A stretch of 64,000 nt of DNA. It comes from Scalesia atractyloides (lineage: Eukaryota; Streptophyta; Magnoliopsida; Asterales; Asteraceae). Position numbers and translations under genes: made by a program. The notes under the pieces were generated by a model, which saw nothing but the letters and a program-made list of their open reading frames with translations, made no database searches and had not been told where the DNA came from. Positions 54,820 to 64,000 of the stretch are shown here, piece after piece. Numbering within the stretch: the first letter of the stretch is position 1; each line of letters starts with the position of its first letter. The DNA lies in contig CAMTDV010000015.1 of assembly GCA_947069175.1 (NCBI GenBank), positions 24,134,249-24,198,248 of the forward strand. Direction: 5' to 3'.

Positions 54820-57769
54820 CAGTGGTAACTGGAAAGAGGTGCGGGTATTTTCGCGCATTGAGTCTTCACGTTCCCAAGTAAACTCGGGTCCTCATTTCGA
54901 CTCCCAACGTACCCTGACAATTGGAATACGACTTCGCCTTAAACGCTTCTCTCCGAAGTCCATGATTTCTACTGGTCTTTCAACGAAGTGCATTGATTCA
55001 TCGACTTGTATGTCTTCTAGAGGAATGTGGATATTTTCATCGGCAAGGCACTTTTTCAAGTTTGATACGTGAAATGTGGGATGAATTCTATTGAGTTCTT
55101 CTGGTAGGTCAAGCTTGTATGCTACAGGACCTACTCTTTCGAGTATCTTGAAAGGTCCTACGTAGCGTGGTGCTAGCTTTCCCTTTTGGCCAAAACGAAC
55201 CACTCCCTTCCACGGTGATACTTTTAAAAGTACTTGATCACCAATGTCAAACTCCAAGGGCTTTCGTCGTTTGTCTGCATAACTCTTTTGACGACTTTGA
55301 GCCGCTAGAAGATTGTTTCGAATTTGAATGACCTTGTCGGTTGTTTCTTGAATTAATTCTGGACCGGTGATTTGCGCTTCCCCAATTTCATGCCAGGTAA
55401 GGCACTTGGAAACAAAAACAACAATATCCTTTTTCATGCCAGGCCACCAGTAGGTGTATCGTAGGTCTTGATACACTTGTCGGCTCCTGGGTGTACAGAG
55501 TATCGGGTTTTGTGCGCCTCATTCATGAGGAAATCACGAAGGTTATCGCGATCAGGAATCCATATGCGGTTTAAATAGTATAGAATACCGTCGGATTTGG
55601 TTTCGATTTTTAGTTCAGCTCCACATGACAGCTCATCGCGTACGTCATTTTCTGTTACAGAAACATGTTGAGATGCCCGAATTCGATCTTTGATGTCGGT
55701 TATGATTTGCGAACATAGAAGACGAATGCAGTTCGCATAACCTTTTCGACTGAGCGCATCGGCCACCACGTTTGCCTTGCCAGGATGATACCGAATTTCA
55801 CAGACGTAGTCGTTGAGAAGTTCGACCCATCTTCGTTGCCTCATATTCAACTCCTTCTGGTTGAAGATGTGTTGGAGACTCTTGTGGTCAGTGTATATTT
55901 CACACTTGGTACCGTAGAGGTAATGTCTCCATATCTTGAGAGCGAACACAACGGCTCCAAGTTCCAGGTCGTGGGTGGTGTAATTCTTCTCGTGAACTTT
56001 GAGTTGCCTAGAGGCATAGGCTATCACTTTTCCTCTTTGCATCAATACACAGCCTAGCCCTTGCCCTGATGCGTCGCAATATACCACAAAGTCATCGCAA
56101 CCCTCAGGGAGTGTGAGGACAGGTGCGTCACAAAGTTTTTGCTTTAGAGTTTGGAAAGCTTCCTCTTGCTTAGGTCCCCATATGAAGGGTTTTCCTTTAT
56201 GAGTCAAAGCCGTGAGTGGTACAGCAATACGGGTGAAATTGGCAATGAAGCGTCGATAGTAACCAGCCAAGCCGAGAAATGACCTAACTTCAGTAGGGGA
56301 ACGTGGCGCTTGCCATTCCTGTACTGCCTTGATTTTCGAAGGATCGACATGAATTCCCTTGTCATTGACGACATGACCAAGGAATTGTACTTCTCCTAAC
56401 CAGAATTCGCATTTTGAGAACTTAGCGTAAAGCTTTTCAGTCCTTAAGAGTGTAAGGATGAGTCGAAGGTGTCGCTCATGATCGGATTTAGACTTGGAGT
56501 AGATAAGGATGTCGTCGATGAAGACTATGACGAAACGGTCGAGGTAGGGTTTGTATACCCTATTCATTAAATCCATGAAGACAGCGGGGGCGTTGGTTAA
56601 ACCGAAAGGCATGACCATGAACTTGTAATGACCATAACGAGTCCGAAAAGCGGTTTTTGGGATATCTTCTTCATGCACTCTGAGCTGATGATAACCAGAA
56701 CGAAGGTCGATTTTTGAAAAGCAGGTGGCGCCTTGAAGTTGGTCTAGAGAGGTCATCGATGCGAGGTAGTGGATAGCGATTTTTTAACCGTTAACTTGTT
56801 GAGTTCTCTATAATCAATGCACATGCGAAACGTTCCATCTTTCTTCTTCACAAAGAGAACAGGTGCACCCCAAGGCGAGGAGCTAGGACGTATGAATCCT
56901 TTGTCAGTCAGCTCTTGCAGTTGACTGGCCATCTCTTGCATTTCAGATGGGGCTAACCTATAAGGAGATTTTGCGACTGGTGTAGCGCCAGGTACAAGAT
57001 CGATGCGGAATTCGACTTCTCTCACAGGAGGAAGTCCTGAAATGTCGTCGGGAAAGACTTGTGGGAATTCTTTCACAACTGGGATATCTTCGAGTTTCCT
57101 CTCCTTGTTTCCCTTTTTGACGACGTGAGTTAGGAATGCGACATAGTTCTTGCGGAGATATCTTCGGGCTTGAAGGCAGGACATTAGTTTGAGTCCTTTC
57201 GAAGGGGTTTCCCCAAAAATACGTAGGGTCTGACCGTCTGCAAGAGGAATGCGAATGAACTTTTCGCGGCACACTATTTCAGCGTGATGCTGGCTGAGCC
57301 AGTCCATACCGATTATAACATCGAAACTTCCCAACTTCATAGGAATGTGGTCAACTGGAAAATTGTGATCGTTTTGAGTGAGGGTACAATTGCGTATAAT
57401 AGAATTTAATGAAACGGGTTTTCCGTCAGCAACTTCCACCGTTAGAGATTCCATGAGATTAAAACGAGTTTGGTTGACGCTAGGTTAAAATTCTAAGGAC
57501 ACAAAGCTCTTATCCGCGCCAGTATCGAATAATATGGATGCATAACTACCATTAATGAGAAACGTACCGTTGACCACGTTGTTGTCAGCCCTAGCTTGGT
57601 TGGCATTGATGTTGAAAGCTCTTCCTCTGGCAGGTGGAGGAGCTTGGTTAGCTTGGTTTACCGGGTTTGCTTGAGCTTGGGCATGGATGATGTTCACTAA
57701 GCGTGGACAAGTGTTCCTGAAGTGGTTTAGGTCCCCACAGTTGTAACAAGCTCGCATGGGTTGCATCAT
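54820..57769 (-). pseudogene. pol of element 3: protease, RT, RNase H, integrase with core deleted
   Basis: Protease has ILFDTGADKSF (about 57500). After a stop near 57485 the frame continues with VIIGMDWLSQHHAEI (57310). RT begins around PYRLAPSEM, with MCIDYRELNKLTVK (56800), a frameshift near 56755, KIDLRSGYHQ and the catalytic FIDDILIYS (about 56520). RNase H has VYCDASGQGLG and YTDHKSLQH. The integrase zinc finger follows, with a frameshift near 55470. KCLT then joins in frame to WHEIGEAQ (about 55395). This removes about 555 bp that fragment 1 retains (about 766-1320), including all three catalytic acids. A stop (about 54890) and a shift interrupt the chromodomain-like tail. Confidence 0.92.
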
Positions 57770-58926
57770 GGGGTAGTTGGGTTGGTAGTAAGGTTGGGCT
57801 ACGTGTTGTGTGGGGTGGTAGAAGTAAGGGTTGTTGGGCTTGGCCCACTATCTGATTGTGGGTTTGGGTTGGAGGTTGATTGCGGTTCATTCGTTGAAGA
57901 GTACGGCAGGTTTGGATGGTGTGACCCGCACGGCCACAGCTTGTGCAATGTTGACAGGGGTTTTCAATAGGGTGATGGTATTACAACGGTTGCATTTTGA
58001 GTGTGTGCCGGTGTATGGCTTTTTGAATGGTGCAACTGAAGGAGCAATTTGGGTGATTGGTTCAGTAGTGATAGGAGGGTTGGTTTGAGTGACAGCAAAA
58101 TTCTTGTTGTTTCGTTTCCTCTTACCAGCAAACTTCGAGGAGGAGACGGGGTGGTTTGGAGTTGGGACCTCAATGGGTGCTTTCTTCTTCTCATCTTTGA
58201 ATTTGCCATTTCGGATGCGATTCTCAGTGAGTTCCTTAGCTAATTCCATTGCGGCTTCAAGTGTTGCAGGAGAAGTGCTTAAAACCGAATCTTGGATTTT
58301 CGAGGGGAGGCCTCGAATGTAGTGTTTGACTAAGCGGTACAAGGGGGTGAACAAGTTGGGGATCATCTGGTTCAGCTCGAGAAATCTCTTGTTATAGGAA
58401 GTGTGATCTCCTTCCTTTTGTTTAAGTGTGTGGAATTCGTCTTCCAGCTTTTTGATTTCGCTTCTTGGACAGAAGCGTCTTGTCATGAGTTCCCTTAACT
58501 CTTCCCATGTTAAGGCCATGGCATCTTCAACTCCCCGCTTACCCTTTTCCGTGTTCCACCAGGTAAGGGCTACCCCAAACAGTCTTCCAGTTGCATAATG
58601 TACCTTGCGATCCTCGGGACAATCGCAATTGAGGAAAGTGTTTTCCATTTCTTCAAACCCGTGAAGGAGGGCGGTACACCTTCGGTCCCTTCATATTTTG
58701 GGGGATCGCAAGATTTGAAGTGTTTGTAGGAGCACTTTTTGGAAGGAGGGTTGGCGACGCTCTGGTCTTCTTGATTGGGAGGGTTGATAGGATTTGCGGT
58801 GAGAGCTTGTTGAACTTGAATCACGATGTCAGGAAGCACTGCGGCCATTTGTTTAGCAATTTGCGTGGCCAAGCGTTCATTTGATCTTCCTGACTTTCTA
58901 CCTCCACGTAGTTGCCTAGCCGACAT
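57770..58926 (-). pseudogene. gag of element 3, frameshifted
   Basis: ATG at 58926 gives MSARQLRGGRKSGRSNERLA. The core has KHFKSCDPPKYEGTEGV, a shift near 58670, then ALTWWNTEKGKRGVEDA, RRFCPRSEIKKLEDEFH and YIRGLPSKIQDS. A second shift near 57960 precedes the zinc-knuckle region. CYNCGDLNHFRNTC lies downstream at about 57745-57705, within the frame that leads to protease. The protein closely matches gag of element 2. Confidence 0.9.
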
Positions 58927-59725
58927 CTACAGGAACATACATAGGAAGATTGTGAGTTTAAGAATTTTCTAGGTGTCATGTGTCGTAAAAAGAATGAAAA
59001 AATAACATAACTGACAATTAATTTAACTACATCCATAGGATGTCTTGGGTTTGCTCATGTTTGGGCCTCCAATGTCCCCCATACCATCGCCTGTGTAGTC
59101 ATGTGGGCCCCCATGACTATTGGGCTTGGTAGGATTCACATTGGTGTCGGCGGATTAACACTCGCATCACCCGAATGAAAATCGTAAAATATGATTGCGA
59201 GATGTATGGTAGAAGGGTGTCCAGGTGTAGACACAATGACAACTCAAAGTAGGGTTAGCTCACACGACGTTTGGTATAGCATGCTTTGGCCTAATAGGTC
59301 CTTCGTACTCTCATCGTTAGTCCCCAGGTAGGCAAACTAGTCCTTTATTTTGGATTTATACGAATGCCAAGCCTAGACAGGACGTTCCGACTACCGGTAC
59401 TCGTACCCTTCCAGTTACTACATGCCCGTCATGAGAACTCACTTTGATGTGATTTGAAAAATACAAAAATCATTGCAAAAATCATGGGAATCATGAGGTG
59501 TGTGCTCTCATGGATATGATATGTTATGAGGATATGATTCATGATGAGCATTGCATAATAACATGTATTTGTGAGCATGCTTGCATAACATTGAGTGTGA
59601 AAATAAACATAAAGCATATAAACATCATGAATTTTGAATGTAACGCATAAACAATTTAAAATTTAATCAACTATAGTATAGGCTCTAAGGGTCTAATAAC
59701 CTATCCTATATCCCTATAGTCACAA
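58927..59725 (-). other. Untranslated leader of element 3
   Basis: No gene. The minus-strand block at 59425-59250 matches the leader of element 2: GGGTACGAGTACC, GTCGGAACGTCCTGTC and TTCGTATAAATCC. Confidence 0.6.
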
Positions 59726-59737
59726 GCTCTGATACCA
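59726..59737 (-). other. Primer binding site of element 3 (tRNA-iMet)
   Basis: The minus strand reads TGGTATCAGAGC, three bases after the LTR end. Confidence 0.92.
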
Positions 59738-59740
59738 ATC

Positions 59741-62156
59741 TGTCACACCCCGACCCGCAGCGGAATAAAAGTCGGGGCATAATTGGGTTATCACCAAAGC
59801 TCATGATGTTTACTAAGATGTTTCATATTTATTAAATTCAAATTACAAACTTAAATATCCAAAACAAAATTCGTACAATTACAAGAAAATGAAACTACAT
59901 AATTATTCCAAAGCCTAAACTTGTTTATTCTTCTAGGCCTTCCTAAGTGTTTCCTGTCTCAGCTGGATCACCTGTATCATGTGTAAAACGGGGGAGATTT
60001 TGGGTCAACAAAAGTTGGCGAGTGAACCTTGATAAAACATTTTTTTTACTAATTTCTTGTTTTATTTAATAAAGAAAATTCGTGCAATAATCACATGTGA
60101 GCAAACATATATAGATAAACAATCACAAACCACTTTGGATGAGTATATGACATGAATGATGATGTATGTGAGATCAAGGCTCAATCAAACGGAGCCGATC
60201 TAATGAGGCTCCTGATGCTCAACCCGTATCCCACGGGGAACTGATGAGCCTAATGAAATGCGTGCACTGAAAATGATAAATCCAATCTACATATAATTCA
60301 CACAACAATTGATACACATTTGATACACAGTTAATCACGGATATGATGTATGCACAAGTGTTTAAATAAAATAAAAGAATTATACGACACATGATACACC
60401 CCAAAACATGATTAAAACGGGGAATTGGTAGAGATTCACTCACGGTGGGTGCGTTCTTTGATGACGATGAATGCGCACAAATTTATGATTCAACCGACGA
60501 GGAAAAAACTAACCTAAATAATAACGAAATGATTCGATAAATAAGTAAATTTTATTTGAGATTAATATTTTTAATTAGAGCTCTTTAGTGGGATTTTTAG
60601 ATTTATTTTTTGTGAGTTTAATGAAATTTTCTAACTTTAAAATTATTTTTAAGTATTTTTAAATAATTCTTCAATTAAATAAATAAATAAAAATAATAAA
60701 AAAATGGGTTGACTTTCTGACAGTTGACCGGGTCTGACCGGTCAGACTGTGTTTATTCCATGCGGTGCGTGGGATCGAACTCGGGACCTTTCGTTTGTGT
60801 GCACGCAGCTCTACCAACTGAGCTACGTGTCTAACCCGAAATATTCTCTGTTTTAGTTATATATATATATACTAATTAACTTTAACCTTATTTAGTTTTT
60901 AGTAAAAATGATTTAATATGGCCAAACCGGTTGCAGAGACCCGGAGTCGAACTCGGAACCTTCGGTTCGAGTGCGCACAGCCCAACCAGTTGGGCTGTGT
61001 GTCTAATCTGCTTAACTACTGGATTATATTCCTCTTATATACATTCTGTGGATTGATCTGAATAGGTTTTAAAAATGTTGGTTTTATTTCAAAAAGTCGG
61101 TAGCATGCGTGATTCGAACTCGGGACGTGTGTATTGTATTTGCACACAGTCCACCGCTGGACTGTGTGTCTAACCCGGTTAAATATCGGATTTTAATTAT
61201 ACTAATACACTTGTTCAACTTCATCTTCTTCACTGTGAAGAACACAGAACAGTGAAACCCGATTGTTTTGTTTAATCAACTAACAACTTATAATTGATTG
61301 AAAATAGAATAGAAATGTGAAGATTAAGTAATATGGTATACCAAACAGAGAGTTTTCTTCAGATTTCCGGCAAGATTTCGTCGGCTCTGATTTGCGATTT
61401 CCGGCTGAGTGAACTGTTTTAACAGTTTCGATTATTGGTTTGAACAATTAAATTATAAATCAAGAGATAGCAGGGAGGTTTAGACAATTATACCGTCTGA
61501 AGACAACTGTGGTTTTCTGTTCAGTGATTCCGGCGAGTGCAAGGAAACTCCGGCGACATGCTTTGGAAGGGATAAAGCTTCGGAAAGAGAGTTCGGTTCT
61601 GAGCGAAAGGTTTACAAGAGGTTGGAGTGGGTATATTATAGGAGGGCAGCTGATTTGGGTTTGAATTGAGGTCAACAATCGCGATTAAAGATTTCCGACG
61701 GTTTTTGACTAAAATTGATTGTCGGCGACGGTTATAACTGATGTCGAAATCAGTTTATCCGTTTCAGTCAAAGGAAAAAAAATAGCCAAAATCGCGGAGT
61801 TTAGGTTTCTCCGGTGATTGCGAGTTCTGGCGCGCTGTTTTATAGATTTGACTTTCGGTTTTTATTATAAATGTAATTTGTTTCGGTATTAAACACAAAA
61901 GAAGTGTGTGGCGGAGCGGTGTGGTGTGTGTTTGTCTTTGTGGGCGACCCGGGTTCGAAACCCGGCTACCCTATTATTATTTTTTTATACTTATTATTAT
62001 TAGTTATAAATTGTGGTTTTTAAATTCTAATATATTTATTAATTATGTGTTGTTTAAAATTAATCTGAACAAATAAATACGCAACGAAACTTATAACTGA
62101 ATATTTGATTAATAAACGAAGCGGGTTTTGAAACCCGTTTTTCGACGAATGTTACA
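59741..62156 (-). repeat. 5' LTR of element 3
   Basis: 2416 bp. tRNA-like modules lie at 60758-60837 (d), 60931-61010 (c), 61092-61179 (b), all minus, and 61908-61972 (a, plus). The LTR differs from the 3' copy by a small number of substitutions and short indels. The TATA region reads TATAATATAC on the minus strand (about 61630). Confidence 0.93.
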
Positions 62157-62680
62157 GCATAGGCCATGTCACTTCCTTTTGCCTGAAGAATAGTATTCCA
62201 CCATTCTAAGGCTTCATTTTTAAAGAGATTGGAAGCATACATCACTTTGTCTTCTTTGGCACATTTGCTGATCTTAAGAACAGCTTCGGTCTTTTCCAAC
62301 CATCGCTGTGCAGCTGTAGCTCCTTTACTGCCTGCGAACTCAGTTGGTTTACAAGCTAGAAATTCTTTGTAGCAACATCCAGCAGTCATTGTTTTCATCT
62401 TCTTAGGAGATGGGTTTTGATAATATCATCATTATCTCCATTGACGTTGTGGCTAAAGTTGTTACTATGAGTACGCTTGCTACTCAGCTTTGGTATGTTC
62501 TATGGGATTTTTAACAGCCTCGATAATTAACGGAATGGCATTAGCTATACCCTGGGTGGTTATGTTTTCTATAGCATGTTTGTCCAAAGGATTTTCTTGA
62601 TTATTCTGAATTGATTGGTTAACTTCGTTTGACATCTGAATCGCAATCATTAATATCATAGAACAATTAAAACAAAACAA
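62157..62680 (-). pseudogene. gag of element 4, N-terminal part
   Basis: The likely start MSNEVNQSIQNNQENPLDKH is near 62635. After a stop at about 62480 the core continues CCYKEFLACKPTEFAGSKGA, AAQRWLEKTEAVLKI and NEALEWWNTILQAKGSDMAY. It is cut at 62157 by element 3 and resumes at 52347. Confidence 0.85.
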
Positions 62681-63207
62681 TCATATATATTTAAATTTAT
62701 ATTTACATAAATAACACATATGTTATTTTGTATTAACTCTTAACTTTATGGTTTAAGTTTTAAATAGCACCTAAGTGGCTTTTAGATTTTCTTATAGATA
62801 GACATATCTATATGATCATATGTTTCATATATTGTAATATACATACCACTTAGAAGGTTAATGTATTAACAAGTTCATATTTCCAAAAACAGGTCAGACA
62901 TCAGGTTATGGTATTATTTAGGGAATTCTGTAACTTTTTAACATATACCTCATCTTACCCGGTCTCGCCGGAGAGGCTACCCCATCTAACCCGGACAAGT
63001 TGGAGAGTCTACCACACCATACCCAATCTTGCCGGAGAGGTAATTGTATTTCCTGTAAAAAGAATTTTCTTAAACCATGATTTTAAAAGTGCATCTTTCT
63101 TAAGTTTAAGTCTAAATACTATCCTGGTGCAAGCAGTTAATATCAATTTCCTAACTCTTTTGTTTATGCTAAGGTATTATTACAACACCTAGTTGCTTAA
63201 ACCAGTG
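62681..63207 (-). other. Leader of element 4
   Basis: No gene. Three related CCGGAGAGG-type units (TCTCGCCGGAGAGGCTACC, CAAGTTGGAGAGTCTACC, TCTTGCCGGAGAGG) lie at 62960-63040. Confidence 0.55.
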
Positions 63208-63219
63208 GCTCTGATACCA
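63208..63219 (-). other. Primer binding site of element 4 (tRNA-iMet)
   Basis: The minus strand reads TGGTATCAGAGC, five bases from the LTR end at 63225. Confidence 0.88.
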
Positions 63220-63224
63220 CCTTC

Positions 63225-64000
63225 TGTCACAGCCCCCGACCGCACCCTGGGAGTGAGAGCCGTGAGACAGTCAGGTGGTACCGGTGGTTATTTTGAAACC
63301 ATTGCAGCGGAAATTTCATCAGGACCGTAGTTAGGAAAAAATATCAGAGTTTAGAAACACCAGATTTTATTGATTAAACATATGGGAATAAAACCCATGT
63401 TTTATAAATGTAGCTTTTAATAAGGGATACACCCGAATTCATAAAACAACTTTTTTTTATTTAATTGATAAAATAAGCCACTTCTTTAAGCCTTCTGGTG
63501 TCGTCCCACAACTCTTACTCCAATCTACTGTAATTACCTGAAACATGTTTAAAAATATTTTGTCAGCAGGAAATACTCGTGAGTTCATTTAATTTGTACA
63601 AAATGACACATTCTTATATTTACAGCATTAAGAGTTTTTATACTTGTTTGTCTTACCAAACTACTATTGGCTAACTCATTGTCCAATAGTAAAGAAACCA
63701 TTATAATAGTATTTGTCACTCAGTGGCAGTTCCGATGACTGTGGTCATATCACTCATTGGCTAACCCATTGTCTAATAGTAAAGATTATCAAGTATTGTA
63801 TACAAACCCCACATACTGATGGTAGTTTCCCAGTAAGAATACAAAAACTTAATCACTGTAATATAACTGAAAAACATTTAGGGTTTGCAAAGCATTTGAG
63901 AAAAGGAGAATGACTCACAATGTTGTGAGTAAAAAGAGAATGACTCACTTTGTAGTTTTAAGGTTGTTATCTTAGAGCTTCCCAGTGTTATTTATGAGTT
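63225..64000 (-). repeat. 5' LTR of element 4 (partial, window end)
   Basis: It matches 49158-49934 with small differences. The start of this LTR lies beyond the window. Confidence 0.93.

Larger units (their letters stand above)
52348..62156 (-). mobile_element. Element 3: gypsy gag-pol element with tRNA-module LTRs
   Basis: Minus strand. The 5' LTR is 59741-62156, the primer site 59726-59737, the leader to 58927, gag and pol 58926-54820, and the 3' LTR 52348-54777. The target duplication GCATA lies at 52343-52347 and 62157-62161. It sits in the gag of element 4. LTRs of 2430 and 2416 bp are almost identical, so this is a recent insertion. It has an integrase-core deletion and several frameshifts. 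Confidence 0.95.
49158..64000 (-). mobile_element. Element 4: gag-only gypsy element, split by element 3
   Basis: Minus strand. The 5' LTR runs from 63225 past the window end, the primer site is 63208-63219, gag lies in 62680-62157 and 52347-51644, non-coding DNA in 51643-50554, and the 3' LTR in 49158-50553. No pol is present. It inserted into the extra ORF of copia B. The ~5-bp flank left of the 3' LTR is ACTGA; the matching right flank is outside the window. Element 3 interrupts its gag. Confidence 0.88.

Overview
The window is repeat-dense nuclear DNA from a flowering plant. It is AT-rich and is built almost wholly of LTR retrotransposons, with remnants of DNA transposons and no intact host gene that I can recognise. 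A eudicot is likely; Asteraceae is my guess from the general look of the element families, not something the sequence proves.

Layout. 1-4620: 3' half of a Ty3/gypsy chromovirus-like element (+) with its 3' LTR. 4690-6894 and 17860-18245: a decayed MULE/FAR1-type transposase gene (-), split by Ty1/copia element A (6895-17859, target duplication GTACG). 18825-19028: a SINE (-) with a 14-bp target duplication. 19291-27141: a gag-only gypsy element (element 2) flanked by a 263-bp direct duplication instead of a 5-bp one. 27405-31430: AT-rich spacer with two Helitron-like 3' ends, many copies of a short motif and a (TA)n tract. 31430-32028: a SANT/Myb-like (PIF/Harbinger ORF1 type) pseudogene (-). 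32029 to about 35400: an old gypsy LTR (-) carrying a copia LTR remnant. 35400-39990: a second gag-only gypsy remnant (element 5) with hairpins and a hairpin-based minisatellite. 40001-49157: copia element B (+), cut by gypsy element 4 (-, 49158 to beyond the window). Element 4 is in turn cut inside gag by gypsy element 3 (-, 52348-62156, target duplication GCATA). The right end is therefore a three-level nest.

How the parts relate. Element 3 and fragment 1 still show gag-pol domains (protease, RT, RNase H, integrase). Elements 2, 4 and 5 keep only gag, and in each gag stops at about the point where protease should start. They then carry a non-coding stretch with stem-loops, so they would depend on an autonomous partner. 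Copia A and B carry a long extra sense ORF between pol and the 3' LTR, as in the SIRE/Maximus lineage.

The most unusual signals are structural. (1) A 35-nt loop is almost identical in three places, but each copy is closed by a different, perfectly complementary stem of 13, 18 or 17 bp. (2) The gypsy LTRs of fragment 1 and elements 2 and 3 each hold four tRNA-like modules with A-box and B-box sequences, three of them with long hairpins whose stems covary. (3) A ~52-bp hairpin unit, also with compensated stems, has expanded into a 0.9-kb array. (4) Element 2 is flanked by a 263-bp duplication.
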